Shown here piece by piece: positions 55,471 through 64,000 of a DNA stretch of 64,000 nucleotides; the stretch's first letter is position 1, and every line of letters starts with the position of its first letter. Below the pieces are notes generated by a model. It did not search any database, had not been told where the DNA came from, and was given only the letters and a program-made list of their open reading frames with translations. This DNA is from Acanthosoma haemorrhoidale (taxonomy: Eukaryota > Arthropoda > Insecta > Hemiptera > Acanthosomatidae): positions 118,551,768 through 118,615,767 of the forward strand of contig OV884014.1 of the NCBI GenBank assembly GCA_930367205.1. The letters are read 5' to 3'. Both the position numbers and the translations under genes were made by a program.

Positions 55471-56177
55471 TATCATTAGCACTCATTGTTTCACGTGATA
55501 CGATCGTATGATTAAAGTTACAGGTGAATATAACATCAAATGATTTCGATTATGATAGTGTACCGCATCATTGGCACTCATTATATCACGTGATACGATC
55601 GTATGATTGAAGTCACGAGTGAATATAATATCAAATGATGTCAATTCTGATAGTGTTCCGTATCATAAGCACTCATTGTATCACGTGATACGATCGTATG
55701 ATGAAAGTTACAAGTAAATATACTATAAAATGATGTCGATTATGACAGTGTACCGTACCATTGGCACTCATAGTATCACGTGATACGATCGTATGATTGA
55801 AGTCACGAGTGAATATAATATCAAATGATGTCAATTATGATAGTGTACCACATCATTGGCACTCATTATATCACTTGATACGATCGTATGATTGAAGTCA
55901 CGAGTGAATATATCATCAAATGATGTTGAATATGATTGTATAATGTGTCATTGGCACACATTGTATCACGTGATACGATCGTATGATTAAAGTTACGAGT
56001 AAATGCAACATCAAATGATGTATATTATGATAGTGTACCGCATCATTGGCACTCATTATATCACGTGATACGATCGTATGATGAAAGTTACGAGTGAATA
56101 TAACATCAAATGATGTCGAATAGGATTGTATAATGTATCATTAGCACTCATTGTTTCACGTGATACGATCGTATGAA

Positions 56178-59100
56178 TAAAGTTACGATTGGAGATACTA
56201 ATAAATGATGGTGAATATAATAGTGCACCATATCATTAGCACTTATTGTATCATGTGATGCGATCATATGATTAAAGTTACAAGTGAATATAACATCAAA
56301 TGATGTCGATTATAATAGTGTACCGCATCATTGGCACTCATTATATCACGTGATACTATCGTATGATTGAAGTCACGAGTGAATATAACATCAAATGATG
56401 TTGAATATGATTGTATAATGTATCATTAGCACTCATTGTTTCACGTGATACGATCGTATGATTAAAGTTACAGGTGAATATAACATCAAATCATGTCGAT
56501 TATGATAGTGTACCGCATCATTGGCACTCATTATATCACGTGATACTATCGTATGATTGAAGTCACGAGTGAATATAACATCAAATGATGCTAAATATGA
56601 TTGTATAGTGTATCATTAGCACTCATTGTTTCACGTGATATGATCGTATATTTAAAGTTACGAGTAAATATAACATCAAATGATGTTGAATATGATTGTA
56701 TAATGTATCATTAGCACTCATTGTTTCACGTGATACGATCGTATGATTAAAGTTACAGGTGAATATAACATCAAATGATGTCGATTATGATAGTGTACCG
56801 CATCATTGGCACTCATTATATCACGTGATACGATCGTATGATTGAAGTCACGAGTGAATATAATATCAAATGATGTCAATTATGATAGTGTTGCGTATCA
56901 TAAGCACTCATTGTATCACGTGATACGATCGTATGATGAAAGTTACGAGTGAATATAACATCAAATGATGTCGAATAGGATTGTATAATGTATCATTATC
57001 ACTTATTGTTTCACGTGATACGATCGTATGATTAAAGTTACGATTGGAGATACTAATAAATGATGTTGAATATAATAGTGCACCATATCATTAGCACTTA
57101 TTGTATCATGTGATGCGATCGTATGATTAAAGTTACAAGTGAATATAACATCAAATGATGTCGATTATAATAGTGTACCGCATCATTGGCACTCATTATA
57201 TCACGTGATACTATCGTATGATTGAAGTCACGAGTGAATATAACATCAAATGATGCTAAATATGATTGTATAGTGTATCATTAGCACTCATTGTTTCACG
57301 TGATACGATCGTATGATTAAAGTTACAAGTAAATATACTATTAAATGATGCTAAATATGACTGTATAGTGTATCATTAGCACTCATTGTTTCACGTGATA
57401 CGATCGTATGATTAAAGTTACAAGTAAATATACTATTAAATGATGTCGATTATGACAGTGTACCGTACCATTGGCACTCATAGTATCACGTGATACGATC
57501 GTATGATTGAAGTCACGAATGAATATAACATCAAATGATGTCGATTATGATAGTGTACCGCATCATTAGCACACATTGTATCACGTGATACGATCGTATG
57601 ATTAAAGTTACGAGTGAAGATAACATCAAACGATGTCGATTATGATAGTGTACCGCATCATAGGCACTCAATATATCACGTGATACGATCGTATGATTGA
57701 AGTCACGAGTGAATATAACATCAAATAATGTTGAATATGATTGTATAATGTATCATTAGCACTCATTGTTTCACGTGATACGATCGTATGATTAAAGTTA
57801 CAGGTGAATATAACATCAAATGATGTCGATTATGATAGTGTACCGCATCATTGGCGATCATTATATCACGTGATACTATTGTATTATTGAAGTCACGAGT
57901 GAATATAACATCAAATGATGCTAAATATGACTGTATAGTGTATCATTAGCACTCATTGTTTCACGTGATACGATCGTATGATTAAAGTTACGAGTAAATA
58001 TAACATCAAATGATGTCGAATATGATAATGTACTGTATCATTAGCACTCATTGTATCACGTGATACGATCGTATGATGTAAGTTACGAGTGAATATAACA
58101 TCAAATGATGTCGATTATGATAGTGTACCGCATCATTGGCACTTATTATATCACGTGATACTATCGTATGATTGAAGTCACGAGTGAATATAACATCAAA
58201 TAATGCTAAATATGATTGTAAAGTGTAGCATTGACACTCATTGTATCACGAGATACGATCGTATGATTAAAGTTACGATTGGAGATACTAATAAATGATG
58301 TTGAATATAATAGTGCACCATATCATTAGCACTTATTGTATCATGTGATGCGATCATATGATTAAAGTTACAAGTGAATATAACATCAAATGATGTCGAT
58401 TATAATAGTGTACCGCATCATTGGCACTCATTATATCACGTGATACTATCGTATGATTGAAGTCACGAGTGAATATAACATCAAATGATGTTGAATATGA
58501 TTGTATAATGTATCATTAGCACTCATTGTTTCACGTGATACGATCGTATGATTAAAGTTACAGGTGAATATAACATCAAATCATGTCGATTATGATAGTG
58601 TACCGCATCATTGGCACTCATTATATCACGTGATACTATCGTATGATTGAAGTCACGAGTGAATATAACATCAAATGATGCTAAATATGATTGTATAGTG
58701 TATCATTAGCACTCATTGTTTCACGTGATATGATCGTATATTTAAAGTTACGAGTAAATATAACATCAAATGATGTTGAATATGATTGTATAATGTATCA
58801 TTAGCACTCATTGTTTCACGTGATACGATCGTATGATTAAAGTTACAGGTGAATATAACATCAAATGATGTCGATTATGATAGTGTACCGCATCATTGGC
58901 ACTCATTATATCACGTGATACGATCGTATGATTGAAGTCACGAGTGAATATAATATCAAATGATGTCAATTATGATAGTGTTGCGTATCATAAGCACTCA
59001 TTGTATCACGTGATACGATCGTATGATGAAAGTTACGAGTGAATATAACATCAAATGATGTCGAATAGGATTGTATAATGTATCATTATCACTTATTGTT

Positions 59101-60357
59101 TCACGTGATACGATCGTATGATTAAAGTTACGATTGGAGATACTAATAAATGATGTTGAATATAATAGTGCACCATATCATTAGCACTTATTGTATCATG
59201 TGATGCGATCGTATGATTAAAGTTACAAGTGAATATAACATCAAATGATGTCGATTATAATAGTGTACCGCATCATTGGCACTCATTATATCACGTGATA
59301 CTATCGTATGATTGAAGTCACGAGTGAATATAACATCAAATGATGCTAAATATGATTGTATAGTGTATCATTAGCACTCATTGTTTCACGTGATACGATC
59401 GTATGATTAAAGTTACAAGTAAATATACTATTAAATGATGCTAAATATGACTGTATAGTGTATCATTAGCACTCATTGTTTCACGTGATACGATCGTATG
59501 ATTAAAGTTACAAGTAAATATACTATTAAATGATGTCGATTATGACAGTGTACCGTACCATTGGCACTCATAGTATCACGTGATACGATCGTATGATTGA
59601 AGTCACGAATGAATATAACATCAAATGATGTCGATTATGATAGTGTACCGCATCATTAGCACACATTTTATCACGTGATACGATCGTATGATTAAAGTTA
59701 CGAGTGAAGATAACATCAAACGATGTCGATTATGATAGTGTACCGCATCATAGGCACTCAATATATCACGTGATACGATCGTATGATTGAAGTCACGAGT
59801 GAATATAACATCAAATAATGTTGAATATGATTGTATAATGTATCATTAGCACTCATTGTTTCACGTGATACGATCGTATGATTAAAGTTACAGGTGAATA
59901 TAACATCAAATGATGTCGATTATGATAGTGTACCGCATCATTGGCGATCATTATATCACGTGATACTATTGTATTATTGAAGTCACGAGTGAATATAACA
60001 TCAAATGATGCTAAATATGACTGTATAGTGTATCATTAGCACTCATTGTTTCACGTGATACGATCGTATGATTAAAGTTACGAGTAAATATAACATCAAA
60101 TGATGTCGAATATGATAATGTACTGTATCATTAGCACTCATTGTATCACGTGATACGATCGTATGATGAAAGTTACGAGTGAATATAACATCAAATGATG
60201 TCGATTATGATAGTGTACCGCATCATTGGCACTTATTATATCACGTGATACTATCGTATGATTGAAGTCACGAGTGAATATAACATCAAATAATGCTAAA
60301 TATGATTGTAAAGTGTAGCATTGACACTCATTGTATCACGAGATACGATCGTATGAT
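56178..60357 (+). repeat. 22-monomer tandem duplication inside A12 (2090-bp offset)
   Basis: Copies at about 56178-58267 and 58268-60357 share rare forms: CGTATATTTAAAG near 56646 and 58736, ATCATAGGCACTCAATA near 57658 and 59748, and TACTATTGTATTATTG. Few differences are seen (for example GATGTAAGTT near 58076 against GATGAAAGTT near 60166). Confidence 0.87.
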
Positions 60358-61701
60358 TGAAGTCACGAGTGAATATAACATCAAATAATGCTAAATATGA
60401 TTGTATAGTGTAGCATTGACACTCATTGTATCACGAGAAACGATCGTATGATTAAAGTCACGAGTGAATATAACATCAAATAATGCTAAATATGATTGTA
60501 TATTGTAGCATTGACACTCATTGTATCACGAGATACGATCGTATGATTAAAGTCACGAGTGAATATAACATCAAATGATGTTGAATATGATTGTTTAATG
60601 TATCATTAGCACTCATTGTTTCACGTGATACGATCGTATGATTAAAGTTACAGGTGAATATAACATCAAATGATGTCGATTATGATAGTGTACCGCATCA
60701 TTGGCACTCATTATATCACGTGATACTATCGTATGATTGAAGTCACGAGTGAATATAACATCAAATGATGCTAAATATGATTGTATAGTGTATCATTAGC
60801 ACTCATTGTTTCACGCGATACGATCGTATGATTTAAGTTACAGGTGAATATAACATCAAATGATGTCGATTATGATAGTGTACCGCATCATTGGCGATCA
60901 TTATATCACGTGATACTATCGTATTATTGAAGTCACGAGTGAATATAACATCAAATGATGCTAAATATGACTGTATAGTGTATCATTAGCACTCATTGTT
61001 TCACGTGATACGATCGTATGATTAAAGTTACGAGTAAATATAACATCAAATGATGTCGAATATGATAATGTACCGTATCATTAGCACTCATTGTATCACG
61101 TGATACGATCGTATGATGAAAGTTACGAGTGAATATAACATCAAATGATGTCGATTATGATAGTGTACCGCATCATTGGCACTAATTATATCACGTGATA
61201 CTATCGTATGATTGAAGTCACGAGTGAATATAACATCAAATAATGCTAAATATGATTGTAAAGTGTAGCATTGACACTCATTGTATCACGAGATACGATC
61301 GTATGATTGAAGTCACGAGTGAATATAACATCAAATAATGCTAAATATGATTGTATAGTGTAGCATTGACACTCATTGTATCACGAGAAACGATCGTATG
61401 ATTAAAGTCACGAGTGAATATAACATCAAATAATGCTAAATATGATTGTATATTGTAGCATTGACACTCATTGTATCACGAGATACGATCGTATGATTAA
61501 CGTCACGAGTGAATATAACATCAAATGATGTTGAATATGATTGTTTAATGTATCATTAGCACTCATTGTTTCACGTGATACGATCGTATGATTAAAGTTA
61601 CGAGTGAATATACTATTAAATGATGTCGATTATGATAGTGTACCGCATCATTGGCACTAATTGTATCACGTGATACGATCGTATGATCAATGCTACGAGT
61701 T

Positions 61702-63101
61702 AACATAATAGGGCAAGAATTATTGTACCAGCTATGAAATACGCATTTTTGTAAAATTCTACTTTTTGACGATATTTTTCTTGTTTTGGTATGAGGAAAT
61801 CATAATTGTTCAGGAGCTAACGTACCAGCTATAAAATACTCTTATATGTAAAAATTTAACTTTTTGATGACATTTTCCTTGTTTTGGTATCAGGAGAACA
61901 TAATAAGGTAGGAGCTAACGTACTAGCTGAGAAATACGCATTTTTGTAAAAATTTGAGTTTTCGACAATATTTTCCTTGTTTTGGTATCAGGAGAACATA
62001 ATAGGGCAGGAGCTAACGTACCAGCTATGAAATACGCAATTTTTGTAAAAATTTGAGTTTTCGACGATATTTTCCTTGTTTTGGTATCAGGAGAACATAA
62101 TGGGGCAGGAGCTAACGTACTAGCTATGAAATACGCATTTTTGTAAAAATTTGAGTTTTTGACGATATTTTCCTTGATTTCGTATCAGGAGAACATAAAA
62201 GAGCAGGAGCTAACGTTCCAGCTACAAAAAACGCATTTTTGTAAAAATTTGAATTTTAGACGATATTTTCCTTGTTTTGGTATCAGGAGAACATAATAAG
62301 GCAGGAGCTAACGTACTAGCTGAGAAATACGCATTTTTGTAAAAATTTGAGTTTTCGACGATATTTTCCTTGTTTTGGTATCAGGAGAACATAATGGGGC
62401 AGGAGCTAACGTACTAGCTATGAAATACGCATTTTTGTAAAAATTTGAGTTTTTGACGATATTTTCCTTGATTTCGTATCAGGAGAACATAAAAGAGCAG
62501 GAGCTAACGTTCCAGCTACAAAAAACGCATTTTTGTAAAAATTTGAATTTTAGACGATATTTTCCTTGTTTTGGTATCAGGAGAACATAATGGGGCAGGA
62601 GCTAACGTATCAGCTATGAAATACGCATTTTTGTAAAAATTTGAGTTTTTGACGATATTTTCCTTGATTTCGTATCAGGAGAACATAAAAGAGCAGGAGC
62701 TAACGTTCCAGCTACAAAAAACGCATTTTTGTAAAAATTCGAATTTTAGACGATATTTTCTTTGTTTTGGTATCAGGAGAACATAATGGGACAGGAGCTA
62801 ACGTACCAGCTATGAGATACCTATTTTTTTTAAATTTGACTTTTTGACGATATTTTCCTTGATTTCGTATCAGGAGAACATAAAAGAGCAGGAGCTAACG
62901 TTCCAGCTACAAAAAACGCATTTTTGTAAAAATTTGAATTTTAGACGATATTTTCCTTGTTTTGGTATCAGGAGAACATAATGGGGCAGGAGCTAACGTA
63001 CAAGCTATGAAATACGCATTTTTGTAAAAATTCAACTTTTTTAAAATGTTTTCTTTGTTTTAGTATCAGGAGAACATAAAGGGGCAAGAGCTAACGTACA
63101 A
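61702..63101 (+). repeat. Satellite B block B12 (about 14 monomers)
   Basis: Both edge monomers are present. Interior monomers resemble B3 (GCTGAGAAATACG, GCTACAAAAAACGC and TTGAATTTTAGACG types), not the 2-kb series. It ends with the TTTTTTAAAATGTTTTC monomer also found only at the end of B3. Confidence 0.93.
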
Positions 63102-64000
63102 GATCATACGATCGTATGATCAAAGTTACGAGTGAATTTACTATTAAATGATGTCGATTATGATAGTGTGCCGCATCATTAGCAAACATTGTATCACATG
63201 ATACGATTGTATGATTGAAGTTACGAGTGAATATAACATCAAATGATGTCGATTATGATAGTGTACCGCATCATTGGCACTCATTATATCACGTGATACG
63301 ATCGTATGATTAAAGTTACGAGTGAAGATAACATCAAACGATGTCGATTATGATAGTGTACCGCATCATAGGCACTCAATATATCACGTGATACGATCGT
63401 ATGATTGAAGTCACGAGTGAATATAACATCAAATAATGTTGAATATGATTGTATAATGTATCATTAGCACTCATTGTTTCACGTGATACGATCGTATGAT
63501 TAAAGTTACAGGTGAATATAACATCAAATGATGTCGATTATGATAGTGTACCGCATCATTGGCACTCATTATATCACGTGATACTATCGTATGATTGAAG
63601 TCACGAGTGAATATAACATCAAATGATGCTAAATATGATTGTATAGTGTATCATTAGCACTCATTGTTTCACGCGATACGATCGTATGATTTAAGTTACA
63701 GGTGAATATAACATCAAATGATGTCGATTATGATAGTGTACCGCATCATTGGCGATCATTATATCACGTGATACTATCGTATTATTGAAGTCACGAGTGA
63801 ATATAACATCAAATGATGCTAAATATGACTGTATAGTGTATCATTAGCACTCATTGTTTCACGTGATACGATCGTATGATTAAAGTTACGAGTAAATATA
63901 ACATCAAATGATGTCGAATATGATAATGTACTGTATCATTAGCACTCATTGTATCACGTGATACGATCGTATGATGAAAGTTACGAGTGAATATAACATC
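63102..64000 (+). repeat. Satellite A block A13 (about 9.5 monomers, continues beyond window)
   Basis: Entry palindrome at 63102-63121 and the same first monomer as A4 (AGCAAACATTGTATCACATG). It runs to the window edge without interruption, so the array extends further. Confidence 0.94.

Larger units (their letters stand above)
55463..61701 (+). repeat. Satellite A block A12, right of the hAT insertion (about 66 monomers)
   Basis: The series continues in phase with the left part. It contains a 22-monomer tandem duplication (2090-bp offset), then two runs of CACGAGA-type monomers (about 60280-60530 and 61240-61490). It ends at the standard A-to-B join after ATGATCAATGCTACGAGTT. An uninterrupted counterpart of the transposon's target lies at 56698-56705. 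Confidence 0.94.

Noticed and set aside
1..64000. Hammerhead ribozyme in the satellites, as known for some animal satellites
   Set aside because: I looked for the CTGATGA and GAAA core elements in suitable order in A and B monomers on both strands and did not find a convincing set.
1..64000. CENP-B box in either satellite
   Set aside because: B has TTCGAC followed by GACGAT but lacks the CGGG part, and A has no match to the box. Centromere function cannot be claimed from sequence.
1..64000. Telomeric repeats or subtelomere
   Set aside because: No runs of TTAGG, TTAGGG or their complements were seen.

Overview
This window is almost entirely tandem satellite DNA from a eukaryotic genome. Two unrelated satellite families alternate head-to-tail, all in one orientation. 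Satellite A has a 95-bp monomer and fills roughly 44 kb, about 465 monomers in 13 blocks. Satellite B has a 97-98-bp monomer and fills roughly 17 kb, about 175 monomers in 12 blocks. The only gene is the transposase of one apparently complete hAT-type DNA transposon (52946-55462), read on the minus strand and inserted cleanly inside a satellite A monomer. I see no other protein gene, rRNA, tRNA or unique host sequence.

Organism: the satellite is strongly AT-rich. The transposase belongs to the BED-finger/hAT group related to ZBED5, GTF2IRD2 and FAM200 proteins, which is common in animals. The transposon's promoter has a TATA element and an arthropod-style TCAGT initiator at the expected distance. 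Together these suggest an animal, most likely an arthropod and perhaps an insect such as an aphid, but this is inference and the species cannot be read from the window. The region would fit pericentromeric, centromeric or other constitutive heterochromatin, or a satellite-rich sex or B chromosome arm.

Layout: A and B blocks alternate along the whole window. A1 1-3839, B1 3840-5081, A2 5082-12711, B2 12712-14205, A3 14206-18132, B3 18133-21391, A4 21392-26269, B4 26270-27849, A5 27850-29684, B5 29685-30978. Then a regular series of roughly 2-kb A+B composites runs from 30979 to 45465, with one longer unit (A9+B9, 4069 bp). A12 is the longest A block (45466-61701) and carries the transposon. 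B12 61702-63101 and A13 63102-64000 close the window.

Nearly all B-to-A junctions share one exact sequence containing a 20-bp perfect palindrome. All A-to-B junctions fall at the same point in the two monomers. The A+B composite is therefore itself a unit of amplification. Several further layers of duplication are visible: 4-, 15-, 16-, 22- and about 25-monomer blocks inside A, and an 8138-bp tandem duplication spanning several composites. The hAT element has an 8-bp target duplication (GTATAATG), an uninterrupted 601-codon transposase and TE-free paralogues of its insertion site nearby, so it looks young relative to the satellite. No coordinated pathway is encoded; the interest lies in array architecture and in the dense palindromic CACGTG core of satellite A.
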